A DNA stretch of 56,980 bases from Bacteroidota bacterium (GTDB lineage Bacteria > Bacteroidota > Bacteroidia > 2-12-FULL-35-15). Each line of letters begins with the position of its first letter. The stretch's first letter is position 1. This document shows positions 6,618 to 15,861 of this stretch, in pieces. The translations under genes were made by a program, and so were the position numbers. The stretch covers positions 1 through 56,980 of the forward strand of contig JAHEYB010000017.1 in the NCBI GenBank assembly GCA_023251805.1. The letters run 5' to 3'. The notes under the pieces are model-generated. The model was not told where the DNA came from and did not search any database. It worked only from the letters and a program-made list of their open reading frames with translations.

Positions 6618-8996
6618 TTGAAACGCGTTCCTTCAATATTAATATTCTTGAAAAGCAGAAAAGGAATACGTTTAGTTCTTTTGCTCATTCTGTTCGTTTG
6701 GTATTGCTTTTGTTTGCCTTCACCACTTTTTAAAAGCAAAACAAGCACTGTACTTGAAGATAACAAAGGAGAGCTATTAGCAGCTAAAATTGCTGAAGAC
6801 GGTCAATGGAGGTTTCCATTAACAACAACATTACCTCAAAAATTTATCGACTGTATTATTCAATTTGAAGACCGAGGATTTTACACCCATTGGGGAGTAA
6901 GTCCAACAGCAATTGTCAGAGCAACGAAGCAAAACATACAAGCGAACAAAACAATAAGTGGAGGAAGTACGCTTACTATGCAAGTAGTACGTATGGCTCG
7001 AAAAGGACAAAAACGAACTGTTTTTGAAAAAGCAATTGAAATTATTTTAGCAACTCGATTGGAGTTCAGTTATTCAAAAAAAGAAATACTAGCACTCTAT
7101 GCATCCAACGCACCTTTTGGGAGTAATGTCGTAGGAATTGATGCGGCTTCATGGCGTTATTTTGGTCGGGAGCCCTCAAAATTATCGTGGGCAGAATCTG
7201 CAACCTTAGCTGTTTTACCCAATGCTCCAAGCTTAATTTATCCGGGGAAAAATCAGGAACGATTATTAAAAAAACGAAATCGTTTATTGGACCAACTATA
7301 TGTTGCAAAAATAATTGATAAAGAAACGTGTGAATTGAGTAAACAAGAGCCTTTACCAGGAAAACCACATGCCATCCCACAAATTGCACCTCACCTATTG
7401 TTGCGTGCATCCAAAGAAACATTTTTAGGAAAACGAATTCGCTCCACAATAGATGGGCATTTGCAGGAACGAGTAAATACTATCATAGAAAATCATCATA
7501 AGATTTTAAAGGGAAATGAAATTCATAATGCATGTGCAATTGTTTTAGATGTAAATACAGGGAAGGTTTTGGCTTATGTTGGAAATACTCTAAATACGGG
7601 AAAACCTGAATACGAAGGAGATGTAGATGTAATTAATGCACCAAGAAGTACCGGAAGTATTTTAAAACCTTTTTTATTTGCCAGCATGCTAAATGATGGA
7701 GAATTATTATCTACAACACTTATTCCTGATATTCCTACACAAATAGCGGGTTATGCCCCACAAAACTATAACGAAACATTTGATGGTGCTGTTCCTGCAA
7801 AGCGCGCTTTAGCCAGAAGTTTAAATATTCCAGCCGTTCGGATGCTACAAAGTTATGGGATTGAAAAATTTAATTACAACCTAAAAAAATTGGGTATGAC
7901 AACGCTTACTTATGCTCCAGACCATTATGGCTTATCAGTAATTTTAGGAGGAGCAGAAGGAAAATTGTGGGACATAACAGGCATGTATGCTAGCATGGCG
8001 AGAACATTAAATCATTATACCGACTATAATGGCAAATATGATAAGAATGATTTTCACCCTCCATCTTATGTTACGCAAGAAGAAAAAGATCCTGATATAG
8101 AAAATGCATCCATTTTAGATGCCGCATCCATTTATTTTACATTTGAAGCGATGGTTGAAGTCTCTCGCCCCGATGAAGATGCCGGATGGAAACAATACAC
8201 TTCATCCTCAAAGGTGGCGTGGAAAACTGGAACCAGCTTTGGTTTTAGAGATGGTTGGGCTATCGGAATCACACCAAAATATGTTGTTGGTGTTTGGGTA
8301 GGAAATGCAGATGGTGAAGGTCGCCCCGGCTTAGTAGGCATACAAACCGCAGCACCCATTTTATTTGACATTTTTAGCGTTTTAAAACCCAGCAAATGGT
8401 TTTCTCCACCTTATGATGAAATGGAAAAAGTAAAGCTTTGCAAACAAAGTGGATGCAGGGCAAGTGATATTTGTGAACCAACCGAAATGGTTTGGATTCA
8501 AAAAAATGGATTGCGAACCGAGCCCTGCAAATATCACAGATTAATACATTTGGATGCCTCAGGCGCTTATAGAGTAAATAGCAATTGCGAAGATGTTGCT
8601 AAAATGAAGCATGTGAACTGGTTTGTTTTGCCACCTGCAATGGAATGGTATTATAAATCAAAAAATACTACTTACAAAGAGTTGCCTCCATTACGGAGCG
8701 ATTGCGAAACGGGTGGATTGAGTGGGATGGAAATTATTTATCCAAAGCAATTTAGTAGAATTTATGTCCCGGTAGAAATTGATGGTAGCACTGGGAAAAC
8801 TGTCTTTCAAGTAGCCCACAGGAAAGCTAACACAATTATTTATTGGCATTTGGATGGAGTATTTGTTGGAAGCACTCAAAGCAATCACCAGATGGGGTTA
8901 GCTCCTGATGAAGGAATCCATACCCTTACACTGGTTGATGAAGAAGGCGAGTCACTTGTTCAGCAATTTGAAATTGTTAGCAAGAAAAAACAATAA
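6618..8996 (+). CDS. pbpC: Penicillin-binding protein 1C (peptidoglycan glycosyltransferase/transpeptidase)
   Basis: At 792 aa it matches PBP1C. A membrane anchor at about 16-38 is followed by a GT51 glycosyltransferase domain (E84 in FEDRGFYTHWG, then SGGSTLTMQVVRM) and a transpeptidase domain with S347-ILK350, S401-LN403 and K536-TG. A C-terminal PBP1C-specific domain follows (about 690-785, IYPKQFSRIYVP to LTLVDEEGES). It polymerises and cross-links peptidoglycan in the periplasm. The start is a TTG at 6618: an in-frame TAA lies directly before it and no ATG occurs until far inside the glycosyltransferase domain. Alternatives are a TTG at 6648 or an ATA. Such a weak start may keep expression low. 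Confidence 0.93.
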   Translation: MKRVPSILIFLKSRKGIRLVLLLILFVWYCFCLPSPLFKSKTSTVLEDNKGELLAAKIAEDGQWRFPLTTTLPQKFIDCIIQFEDRGFYTHWGVSPTAIVRATKQNIQANKTISGGSTLTMQVVRMARKGQKRTVFEKAIEIILATRLEFSYSKKEILALYASNAPFGSNVVGIDAASWRYFGREPSKLSWAESATLAVLPNAPSLIYPGKNQERLLKKRNRLLDQLYVAKIIDKETCELSKQEPLPGKPHAIPQIAPHLLLRASKETFLGKRIRSTIDGHLQERVNTIIENHHKILKGNEIHNACAIVLDVNTGKVLAYVGNTLNTGKPEYEGDVDVINAPRSTGSILKPFLFASMLNDGELLSTTLIPDIPTQIAGYAPQNYNETFDGAVPAKRALARSLNIPAVRMLQSYGIEKFNYNLKKLGMTTLTYAPDHYGLSVILGGAEGKLWDITGMYASMARTLNHYTDYNGKYDKNDFHPPSYVTQEEKDPDIENASILDAASIYFTFEAMVEVSRPDEDAGWKQYTSSSKVAWKTGTSFGFRDGWAIGITPKYVVGVWVGNADGEGRPGLVGIQTAAPILFDIFSVLKPSKWFSPPYDEMEKVKLCKQSGCRASDICEPTEMVWIQKNGLRTEPCKYHRLIHLDASGAYRVNSNCEDVAKMKHVNWFVLPPAMEWYYKSKNTTYKELPPLRSDCETGGLSGMEIIYPKQFSRIYVPVEIDGSTGKTVFQVAHRKANTIIYWHLDGVFVGSTQSNHQMGLAPDEGIHTLTLVDEEGESLVQQFEIVSKKKQ

Positions 8997-9076
8997 AATA
9001 TATTGCATTTTAGTCGACATTACTTATGCAAAGTATATTGAAAAAAAACATTGCTAGATTAAAAGGCAGGAAATAA

Positions 9077-10120
9077 TTATATTCTTCTCTTCAAAACTTT
9101 TCTTAAATCAAAACGATGGCCATAATAAAATCGAAAGCATCCATTTTTATAATTGAGAGATGATTTTTTATCATTGTCGACAAAGTACTGAGTATTTGTC
9201 CAGGAGATACCAATGAAATATCGTTTTTTATTGTAGCCTAATGAAAATCGACTTTGTAAAATTCCCCCAATTGCTGTATTTGAATGCGACTGCTGGTCAA
9301 ATGCATTGGTTGAATAATATTGTTGAATTGCTAATCCTGGAAGCGTATATAAATTCACAAACCAATTTTTTCCAAATATTAAAGTATATGTATAACCACA
9401 AGATATTCCCCAAGTATAACTTCCAGCACTTTTAAATTGTACTTCTTGATTAAAATTATCTTTTAATGAATCGGGGAAAATAACCGAATCGGCATCAATA
9501 GCATACAACGACCCGAATGTTCCTACAAGCAAAGAGCCGGCACTTTTTCTCTGTTTTTGAGTTAAATTATAAGGAGCCGAACTGGAAAAACGTTTATTAT
9601 TAACAACATAAACAAGCTCAGCACCAATAGTTGTGTTTTTAATATCGGGGCGATAAATGTGTTCGTAAACGAATCCAGTATCAACCGGAACTTTAAAAGT
9701 GGCCGTTGTGTGATATCCTTGATTGTATCTATAAAATACATCATAAATAAAACGTCTTCCATTTGCATTAGTAGCAAAAGAAATTTGCTTAGATGCCCCA
9801 AATTTACTATCATCATTATTTAAACCGGGAGGATTGTACTGAAATTCAAATCCTATTCCTTTAAAGCTCATACCTAAGCCCATATTTGCATTGGTGTTTA
9901 TACTGTATTCCAATTTCGATTGAGTAATATTATCTGTTATGCTAAATTTATTTGTTCTTACCACACAAATCAATTTTGCATTAAGCCAATCTCTATAGCT
10001 TTCAATGTAAGTAGTGTCAATCTTATTATAGATATGTAGCGTATCATGTCTACCATATCGCCCATTCCCTAATACACACATAGAAAGCAATAAAAAGGAT
10101 ATGGAAAATTTTAATCTCAT
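9077..10120 (-). CDS. DUF4421-like outer-membrane or periplasmic protein
   Basis: This 347-aa protein has a signal peptide (MRLKFSISFLLLSMCVLGNG). The mature part is rich in aromatic residues and alternating beta strands, for example YIESYRDWLNAKLICV, NANMGLGMSFKGIGFEFQYN and LSYNYKNGCFRFYYGHRF-like endings, which suggests an outer-membrane beta-barrel. The order TYIESY...D, then NxGLGxSFKG, matches my memory of DUF4421, a Bacteroidota family of unknown function. It starts 6 nt after the stop of the TonB-domain gene, so the two form an operon. It is convergent with pbpC with no clear hairpin between them (80 nt). Confidence 0.7.
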   Translation of the reverse strand: MRLKFSISFLLLSMCVLGNGRYGRHDTLHIYNKIDTTYIESYRDWLNAKLICVVRTNKFSITDNITQSKLEYSINTNANMGLGMSFKGIGFEFQYNPPGLNNDDSKFGASKQISFATNANGRRFIYDVFYRYNQGYHTTATFKVPVDTGFVYEHIYRPDIKNTTIGAELVYVVNNKRFSSSAPYNLTQKQRKSAGSLLVGTFGSLYAIDADSVIFPDSLKDNFNQEVQFKSAGSYTWGISCGYTYTLIFGKNWFVNLYTLPGLAIQQYYSTNAFDQQSHSNTAIGGILQSRFSLGYNKKRYFIGISWTNTQYFVDNDKKSSLNYKNGCFRFYYGHRFDLRKVLKRRI

Positions 10121-10126
10121 AGAAAA

Positions 10127-10510
10127 TTAATGAGCCTTTATTGGGAAAGTGTACATTGTGTTCATTTTTATAACGGTTCCGTTTTGAACACCTGGACTAA
10201 ATTTAAGCGTTTGAATTAATCTTTTTACTTCTTCGTCAACACCATAACCTACGCCACTTATCACTATTGCATTTGTGACTGTGCTGTCGGGTTTCACATC
10301 AAAACTAAGTGTAACTTCACCAGCAACATATTTCTTTTTTGATTCTTCCGAATACTTCAAATTCATATAAACATAGGAGTACAAAGCATTGTCACCTTTG
10401 GGAAAAGAAGGTTCACTACTGGTCACCACTTTAATATTTTGTTTATCTGCCTGAGCAAATGAATTAAGAGAAAATAAAAGTGCACAAGTAAACAACATGA
10501 GTAATTTCAT
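10127..10510 (-). CDS. Secreted single-domain TonB C-terminal-like protein
   Basis: This is a 127-aa protein with a signal peptide (MKLLMLFTCALLFSLNSFAQA). The remaining 105 residues look like a TonB C-terminal domain: VAGEVTLSFDVKPDSTVTNA, ISGVGYGVDEEVKRLIQTLK, FSPGVQNG, and a final strand with FPIKAH. Classical TonB links ExbBD in the inner membrane to outer-membrane receptors. This protein lacks the N-terminal anchor and Pro-rich spacer, so it cannot carry out energy coupling alone. A periplasmic adaptor role is inference. It is co-transcribed with the DUF4421-like gene. Confidence 0.8.
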   Translation of the reverse strand: MKLLMLFTCALLFSLNSFAQADKQNIKVVTSSEPSFPKGDNALYSYVYMNLKYSEESKKKYVAGEVTLSFDVKPDSTVTNAIVISGVGYGVDEEVKRLIQTLKFSPGVQNGTVIKMNTMYTFPIKAH

Positions 10511-10539
10511 TTTTTATGGTATTAAATTTGGTTAAAATA

Positions 10540-10570
10540 AAATCGCCAAGAGTAATACCCTTGGCGATTT
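10540..10570 (-). terminator. Intrinsic terminator after the cupredoxin gene
   Basis: AAATCGCCAAG (10540-10550) pairs perfectly with CTTGGCGATTT (10560-10570); on the minus strand a T-rich tract follows. It separates the cupredoxin gene from the TonB-domain operon. Confidence 0.85.
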
Positions 10571-10588
10571 CTCAAAATCGAAAAAACA

Positions 10589-11200
10589 TTATTTCGTTTT
10601 TACAATTTTTTTAGTTTCAACAACAACACCTTCTTTGTAAGTACGGATAAAGTAGATACCAGTATTCAAATCAGTAAGGTCAATTTCTGTTTTTGTTTCG
10701 TTTGCTGGCAAATCAAAAGATTTTACTTTTTCACCAACAATGTTAAACAAGTCGATTGACTCAACAGCATTATATTTAAGTGTTAACTTATCCTTAAAAG
10801 GATTTGGGTAAGCACTCGTTAATAAATCAACAGTTGGCGTAGCAATACCTGCAGCAACGTTAATTGATCCTGACATACCAGCATGGAATGTACACCCATA
10901 AAGGTAAGTACCAGCAACTGTAATTGTATAATTGTACATTTGTCCAACAGTAGACATGGTACCAGAGCTCATTGCAGCAGCTCCACCCGGTACAGATGTG
11001 CTAGTAACATTGTGAGTTCCGTTTCCTAAAATAAATTGGATTACATCGCCAACTGCAGCTGTTACAGAAGCAGGAGTAAATTGGTTAGCTGGATTAAAAG
11101 AAGCGTCAATACCTACACCAACAGATATAGTAGCCGCATGAGAATTAAAGCTAAACAATACAAAAGCAGAAGCAAAAATTAATGAGTAAATTTTTTTCAT
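10589..11200 (-). CDS. Plastocyanin/azurin-type copper protein with T9SS type A sorting domain
   Basis: This 203-aa protein has a signal peptide ending at about SHAA (residue 23). Residues 25-116 form a cupredoxin domain with the four type 1 copper ligands in order: H63 (GNGTHNV), C103, H106 and M109 (YGCTFHAGMSG). Residues 125-203 are a type A sorting domain (LTSAYPNPFKDKLTLKY, SIDLFNIVGEKVKSF, NTGIYFIRTYKEGVV). It is thus a small blue-copper electron carrier or copper binder exported across the outer membrane, rather than a periplasmic one. It is monocistronic, with a near-consensus promoter 30 nt upstream and a terminator after it. Confidence 0.9.
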   Translation of the reverse strand: MKKIYSLIFASAFVLFSFNSHAATISVGVGIDASFNPANQFTPASVTAAVGDVIQFILGNGTHNVTSTSVPGGAAAMSSGTMSTVGQMYNYTITVAGTYLYGCTFHAGMSGSINVAAGIATPTVDLLTSAYPNPFKDKLTLKYNAVESIDLFNIVGEKVKSFDLPANETKTEIDLTDLNTGIYFIRTYKEGVVVETKKIVKTK

Positions 11201-11229
11201 ATGATTAGGGTTTATTGGTTTATAACATC

Positions 11230-11260
11230 CAAACTTACGAAAAATCCCCTAAAAAACAAA
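11230..11260 (-). promoter_or_regulatory. Consensus Bacteroidota promoter of the cupredoxin gene
   Basis: On the minus strand TTTG (11260-11257), a 19-nt spacer, then TAAGTTTG (11237-11230), exactly the TTTG/TAnnTTTG pattern. The predicted start is about 22 nt before the ATG. Confidence 0.75.
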
Positions 11261-11262
11261 AT

Positions 11263-11988
11263 TTATGCTATAACTTGTTCCAAAACAGCCACTGACTTGA
11301 TTTCTCCGAATGATTGGATGTGAAATTGGAAGAAAAAAATTAAAGAATTGAGCAGCACTTTTCGTTGCTTGGAGTCCATTTTAATCTCTTGAATTTTTTC
11401 AAAATTAGCATTCATTAATTGGTACAAAATTGAGGCTTCCGTTGGATGCAAAAAATTGTTATGGCTGGGTACATTAATAATAAATTTTCCTTCGCATAAA
11501 TCAAAATATTCGCTAGAAGGAGCATACGTTCCTTGAGGAAAAAAGCCAAAAAATTTACTTATCTGAACCAAAAAACTAAGATGAAAATTAGAACAGCTTT
11601 CCATTTTGATATCTAAAATCAAAAGAGCATTTTTAATAAATGAAAATAAATCTTCATCAGGATGTTCTTCTTTTAAAGCACGAAATAATACTTCATTTAA
11701 AAAAATAGCGATGGAGCTTTTTATAATATCATATGGAATTTCGGAGTATGGGTGCTGATTAGCAATCTCTGAGATACGATGTAAACCCGATTGTTGCGAA
11801 GAAATAACTTGCATCTCCACAATTGTCATTGGTTGAAACAACGATGCTTTAGTTTTTGATTTCTTGCTTCGGGCGCCAGAAATTATGTAGGATTGTAAAC
11901 CAAAATGTTCGGTATAAATTTTTGTAATTAAGCTCGTATCAGAATAATTAATTGTTTGCAGTACTATACCGCTCGTTTTGTGAAGCAT
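11263..11988 (-). CDS. recO: DNA repair protein RecO
   Basis: This 241-aa protein has an N-terminal OB fold (about 1-80: TSGIVLQTINYSDTSLITKI, YTEHFGLQSYIISGAR) and a helical C-terminal domain, as in RecO. RecO works with RecR to load RecA on SSB-coated gaps in the RecF pathway. The CxxC zinc motif of some RecO proteins is absent, which is common in this phylum. It lies 33 nt downstream of porZ on the same strand and may be co-transcribed with it. Confidence 0.92.
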   Translation of the reverse strand: MLHKTSGIVLQTINYSDTSLITKIYTEHFGLQSYIISGARSKKSKTKASLFQPMTIVEMQVISSQQSGLHRISEIANQHPYSEIPYDIIKSSIAIFLNEVLFRALKEEHPDEDLFSFIKNALLILDIKMESCSNFHLSFLVQISKFFGFFPQGTYAPSSEYFDLCEGKFIINVPSHNNFLHPTEASILYQLMNANFEKIQEIKMDSKQRKVLLNSLIFFFQFHIQSFGEIKSVAVLEQVIA

Positions 11989-12021
11989 ATCATCAATGGT
12001 AGTATCCGATGATTTTAGAAA

Positions 12022-14370
12022 TTAATTAATCACCAATATTTTAGTCACTGCTTTTGTTGAGCCGTCTTCACTTGTGCAAAAAACCATATACACACCAGAA
12101 CTCACGCGCTCGTCTTTGAAATTTGTGCCATACCAAATGGCTTGTCCGCCTTCAGATTTTGTTTCATAAACTAATGTTCCGCTGATATCGGTAATTTTTA
12201 AGGTGGAATTATTCATTAAGCCTTTTATAGCGATAGGGCCCGCATAATCATGTTTTACAGGGTTTGGGAAAGCGTACACATCTGTAAATCCCTCAAAGCC
12301 TTCAATTGATGTTCCCCTATATGAAATAATTCCTTTAGTAGTACCGAAATAAACTTCACCAGTTTCCTGATTAATCGCAATGCTTTTTACTGTATTGCTA
12401 AACAATGGACTATTGGATACATCAAAATGTTGAATTTGAGTAGATCCGTCAGCAGACATTAAAAACACTCCTGAATTGGAGGTCCCAATCCATTTTCGAT
12501 TTGACCCATCAATGGCAATGGAAAGAACATTTTCTGTTTCTAGTAATATTTGAACGTGCCCATCTTGCTCTATTAAAATTTGTTGTGCATCAAAATTACC
12601 ACCAGTAAATACATTTTCAGGTGAATAAAAAACGGCAATACCTTTATCCGTTCCAACCCAAATTTCGTCATCCTGATCTTTTGCCAAACAATATATTAAA
12701 TTACTTGGAAGTCCACCATTTCCAGCTGTAACAGTAAGTTTTTTAACATTTGAATTTAGAACAGGAGCACCACTACCTTTGTACACCAAAATTCCACCAC
12801 CACCATTTGAAAGCACCGCCCATTTTTGATCATCCTTATCAACAATAACTTGCTCCAAATTCACTAAACCAATAATAGGTTGAAAATTTAATGATGGCCC
12901 CCAAGCACCGCTTGATGTTCTATAAGAAAGGGCATTCTGGACACCGGAATTAGTTACCCATAAACTTCCACCTTCATCAAATGCTAACCCGTAGGTATTT
13001 ACGGGATTATAACCCGGCAACATCAACCCTTGCAATGAGCTGTTGGTAGAATTGTTCATTTTCACAGCCATTCCATCATTTATTTCCAAAACCCCTTGTC
13101 CCCAAGCAGCAGCATAGAGTTTTTTGGGATCATTTGGGTCAATAATCACATTCATTATATCATAAATAGAATCCATTGAAACTGCAGTAGATGTTGTTCT
13201 CATATTATACCATTGTTCTTCTTTATATTGATAAACGCCATCAACCAAAAAGTTTGCATATCCACCGGGAGCGACATACACTTGATTTTTAGAAACAACC
13301 ATATTCAGCGATTGCTCAGATGACGGTCCATTTGGATAACGATATTCATACCCAACTCCTGGCTTCCAGGAAACCAAACCATATTTAGTATCTGCCAACC
13401 ATATAGCACCTGTATTATCCAGTGCGGCCGCTTTGGCTCTGGTAAGATCTGAAAAATAACCCGCATAGTACCCTGTACCTGCTAAAGAGGAATTAAATGT
13501 ATTTATAGATCCATCAACGACCAGCACCAGTTGATTGTTATTATTTTTTAATGAATAAGTAATGTATCCACTCCCAGAAACAGGAAAACCAGCTGGAATG
13601 AAATGCGACCATGTGCTACCATCAAAAACAAAAATAGAATCTTCATTATAGGCGCCTGTCATTAAATTTTTAGAAAAATTTGTATATACTTTACCGAAAA
13701 AAGAAGTGATGGTGTTGTAAATGCCTGTTGGTAAATCTATACCTGACGCAACATCATTTATCATGGTCCATGATGAATAATTTGCCAAATTTGGATTACT
13801 CAACAGTGCTTTGTAGATACCTGTTTCTGTAGCTGCATAAATGTAGGTTCCATCAGAAGTAATATCTTTTACATTAATTGCTGCACCACTCGGACCAATA
13901 TAATATGTATCCTTTATTTCATTTCGTTCGGTATCTAAAACCACAATTCCAAAGCCACAGGACAAGTATGCAAATTGATTGATGAAATAAATATTGTTTA
14001 TGGATTTATTTCCAATGATTGGTTTTGTTTTGATATCGGAAATATTAATTATTTGTCCAACTTCAATAATATCAAGATTAGAATTTTTATAAGCAATTAA
14101 AAATTTGTTATTATACGGATTGTAGTTCACAACCACTCCTTCAATATCCGACAAACCGTTTACTTTTGATAAACGATTCATAGAATTATCTGATTTTCTG
14201 AAATTGAAAATTCCGCTGGTAGTAACACAATACACCCAACCATTTCCTTCGGCAACAGAAAGAGCATTTTTATAAGAAAGATGTTCCTGCCAACCGCCAA
14301 TAGGAATTTGTTGTGCGGAAAGCAAAGTCAAAAACAAAAGAAAAGGAAGAAGTAGGCTTATTTTTTTCAT
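12022..14370 (-). CDS. porZ: Type IX secretion system PorZ-like beta-propeller protein
   Basis: This is a 782-aa protein. The signal peptide ends after A19 (LLSA-QQIP). It begins IPIGGWQEHLSYKNALSVAE, typical of PorZ, and continues with propeller-type repeats (YAATETGIYKALLS, WLADTKYGLVSWKPG, EIWVGTDKGIAVFYSPEN, KWIGTSNSGVFLMS) to about residue 680. The last 80 residues form a type A sorting domain (VYAFPNPVKHDYAGPI, SSGVYMVFCTSEDGST). In Porphyromonas gingivalis PorZ is part of the surface attachment complex that supplies A-LPS to cargo bearing sorting domains. The length is close to that protein. Association with recO fits what I know of other Bacteroidota. The exact LPS partner in this organism is unknown. 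Confidence 0.85.
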   Translation of the reverse strand: MKKISLLLPFLLFLTLLSAQQIPIGGWQEHLSYKNALSVAEGNGWVYCVTTSGIFNFRKSDNSMNRLSKVNGLSDIEGVVVNYNPYNNKFLIAYKNSNLDIIEVGQIINISDIKTKPIIGNKSINNIYFINQFAYLSCGFGIVVLDTERNEIKDTYYIGPSGAAINVKDITSDGTYIYAATETGIYKALLSNPNLANYSSWTMINDVASGIDLPTGIYNTITSFFGKVYTNFSKNLMTGAYNEDSIFVFDGSTWSHFIPAGFPVSGSGYITYSLKNNNNQLVLVVDGSINTFNSSLAGTGYYAGYFSDLTRAKAAALDNTGAIWLADTKYGLVSWKPGVGYEYRYPNGPSSEQSLNMVVSKNQVYVAPGGYANFLVDGVYQYKEEQWYNMRTTSTAVSMDSIYDIMNVIIDPNDPKKLYAAAWGQGVLEINDGMAVKMNNSTNSSLQGLMLPGYNPVNTYGLAFDEGGSLWVTNSGVQNALSYRTSSGAWGPSLNFQPIIGLVNLEQVIVDKDDQKWAVLSNGGGGILVYKGSGAPVLNSNVKKLTVTAGNGGLPSNLIYCLAKDQDDEIWVGTDKGIAVFYSPENVFTGGNFDAQQILIEQDGHVQILLETENVLSIAIDGSNRKWIGTSNSGVFLMSADGSTQIQHFDVSNSPLFSNTVKSIAINQETGEVYFGTTKGIISYRGTSIEGFEGFTDVYAFPNPVKHDYAGPIAIKGLMNNSTLKITDISGTLVYETKSEGGQAIWYGTNFKDERVSSGVYMVFCTSEDGSTKAVTKILVIN

Positions 14371-14437
14371 TCTAAAAATTAAGGCTGATTAACCCTATAT
14401 TAACATAAAAGTACTGATTTTATTGTATAAAATTTTA

Positions 14438-14467
14438 CGAATTACGAATTTTTGCGAATTACGAATT
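14438..14467. repeat. ACGAATT tandem/dispersed repeat
   Basis: ACGAATTACGAATT is repeated with a TTTGCG join. Related copies lie at 19336-19365 and 30496-30511, which share the 16-mer AATTACGAATTTTAAC. Confidence 0.6.
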
Positions 14468-14525
14468 AAAATAGCATTCTGATACATCAAATTGAAAAAA
14501 ACTAATGTGAACTATCCATTATTAT

Positions 14526-14533
14526 TACCTTTG
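14526..14533 (+). promoter_or_regulatory. -7 box of the tRNA-Arg gene (TACCTTTG)
   Basis: TACCTTTG fits TAnnTTTG and ends 7 nt before the tRNA, so transcription would start almost at the mature 5' end. The same octamer is the -7 box of the rpsL operon. Confidence 0.65.
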
Positions 14534-14540
14534 TAAGCAT

Positions 14541-14614
14541 GGTTCCGTAGTTCAATTGGATAGAATGGCAGATTCCGGTTCTGCAGGTTGGAGGTTCGAC
14601 TCCTCTCGGGATCA
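14541..14614 (+). tRNA. tRNA-Arg (anticodon CCG)
   Basis: All four arms fold. The acceptor GGTTCCG pairs with CGGGATC (two G-T pairs), the anticodon stem is GCAGA/TCTGC with loop TTCCGGT (anticodon CCG, reading CGG), and the T arm is GGAGG-TTCGACT-CCTCT. The D arm is GTTC/GAAT-like, with GG in its loop. The discriminator is A and CCA is not encoded. It is a single gene with its own promoter box and terminator. Confidence 0.93.
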
Positions 14615-14615
14615 C

Positions 14616-14652
14616 AAAAAAGTCCTCTAATTTATTTTAGAGGACTTTTTTT
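14616..14652. terminator. Shared terminator of tRNA-Arg and carA
   Basis: AAAAAAGTCCTCTAA (14616-14630) pairs with TTAGAGGACTTTTTT (14637-14651). It can end the tRNA on the plus strand and, since it reaches into the carA stop codon, carA on the minus strand. Confidence 0.88.
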
Positions 14653-15787
14653 AAGCTGATACTGCAGTTTTCTTATTTGCTTTCTTTACCGATGAAATCA
14701 TAGAAATAAAATCATCAAATAAATAGCGAGCATCGTATGGGCCGGGACAAGCTTCTGGGTGATATTGTACAGAGAATACATTTCTATCAATATAACGCAA
14801 ACCTTCAATGGTTTTATCATTTAAATTGATGTGCGTTACTTCCATGTTTTTTACTTTTGCAACATCTTCTGCTTTCACTCCAAATCCATGATTTTGAGAG
14901 GTAATTTCACTTTTACCGGTAATCAAATTTTTCACAGGGTGATTAATTCCGCGGTGACCCTTGTGCATTTTAAATGTAGAAATTCCGGATGCTTCGGCAA
15001 TCAATTGATGCCCTAAACAAATTCCAAACGTTGGAATACCAGAATTGATAATGGTTTTAACAGTTGCCATTTCTTCTTTCATCACGGAAGGGTCGCCAGG
15101 GCCATTTGAAATCATGAATCCATCAGGGTTCCATTTTTTCATATCTTCGAAAGAAGTTTTCATCGGAAATACTTGCAAGTAGCAACCGCGTTCGGCTAAG
15201 GAACGGAGGATGTTTTTCTTCACACCAAAATCGGTAACGGCTACTTTGTACTCTGCATCTGGATTACCAACGAAATAAGGTTTTGTGGTACTTACTTTAG
15301 AGGAAAGTTCCAATCCAGCCATGGAAGGCACTTTAGCAAGTTTTGCTTTTAATACTTCTACATCTTGAGTTTCGGAAGATATAATGCAATTCATTGCCCC
15401 TTTATCACGAATATAACGAACGATTGCGCGCGTATCTACATCGGAGATAGCAACAGTATTACTAGTTTCAAAATACTCTTTTAAGGAACCGTTTGAACGT
15501 TTGCGGGACTGAAACTCATTGAATTGTTTACAAACCAACCCAGCTATTTTTATTGAATCGGATTCAACTTCATCATCATTCACCCCGTAATTACCAATAT
15601 GCACATTTGTTGCAACAATAATTTGTCCGTAGTAAGAAGGGTCAGTAAAAATTTCCTGATAGCCTGTCATACCGGTATTAAAGCATATTTCACCTGTAGC
15701 GATGCCTATTTTTCCGGCTGCTTTTCCGTAAAATACTTTCCCATCTTCGAGTAATAAAATTGCAGGTATTTTAGCTATATATTTCAT
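14651..15787 (-). CDS. carA: Carbamoyl-phosphate synthase small (glutaminase) subunit
   Basis: This 378-aa protein is full length. The N-terminal CarA domain (about 5-150: LLLEDGKVFYGKAAGKIGIA, FNTGMTGYQEIFTDPSY) is followed by a class I glutamine amidotransferase: SNGPGDPS oxyanion region, nucleophile C257 in FGICLGHQL, and the catalytic His/Glu in YHPEACPGPYD. It releases ammonia from glutamine for carbamoyl phosphate made by CarB, feeding pyrimidine and arginine synthesis. carB is not in the window. carA lies downstream of rplQ, but two hairpins separate them, so it probably has its own start or depends on read-through. Confidence 0.96.
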   Translation of the reverse strand: MKYIAKIPAILLLEDGKVFYGKAAGKIGIATGEICFNTGMTGYQEIFTDPSYYGQIIVATNVHIGNYGVNDDEVESDSIKIAGLVCKQFNEFQSRKRSNGSLKEYFETSNTVAISDVDTRAIVRYIRDKGAMNCIISSETQDVEVLKAKLAKVPSMAGLELSSKVSTTKPYFVGNPDAEYKVAVTDFGVKKNILRSLAERGCYLQVFPMKTSFEDMKKWNPDGFMISNGPGDPSVMKEEMATVKTIINSGIPTFGICLGHQLIAEASGISTFKMHKGHRGINHPVKNLITGKSEITSQNHGFGVKAEDVAKVKNMEVTHINLNDKTIEGLRYIDRNVFSVQYHPEACPGPYDARYLFDDFISMISSVKKANKKTAVSA

Positions 15788-15861
15788 AGTTCATTTTTTG
15801 CATACAATGAATGATTTGGTATTGTGGTCATTTATTGTTGGCTTTTGCTCAAATATTAAAA

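Noticed and set aside
8119-8395. Small frames on both strands inside pbpC
   Set aside because: They lie in the conserved transpeptidase region near KTG; the pbpC frame explains the sequence fully.
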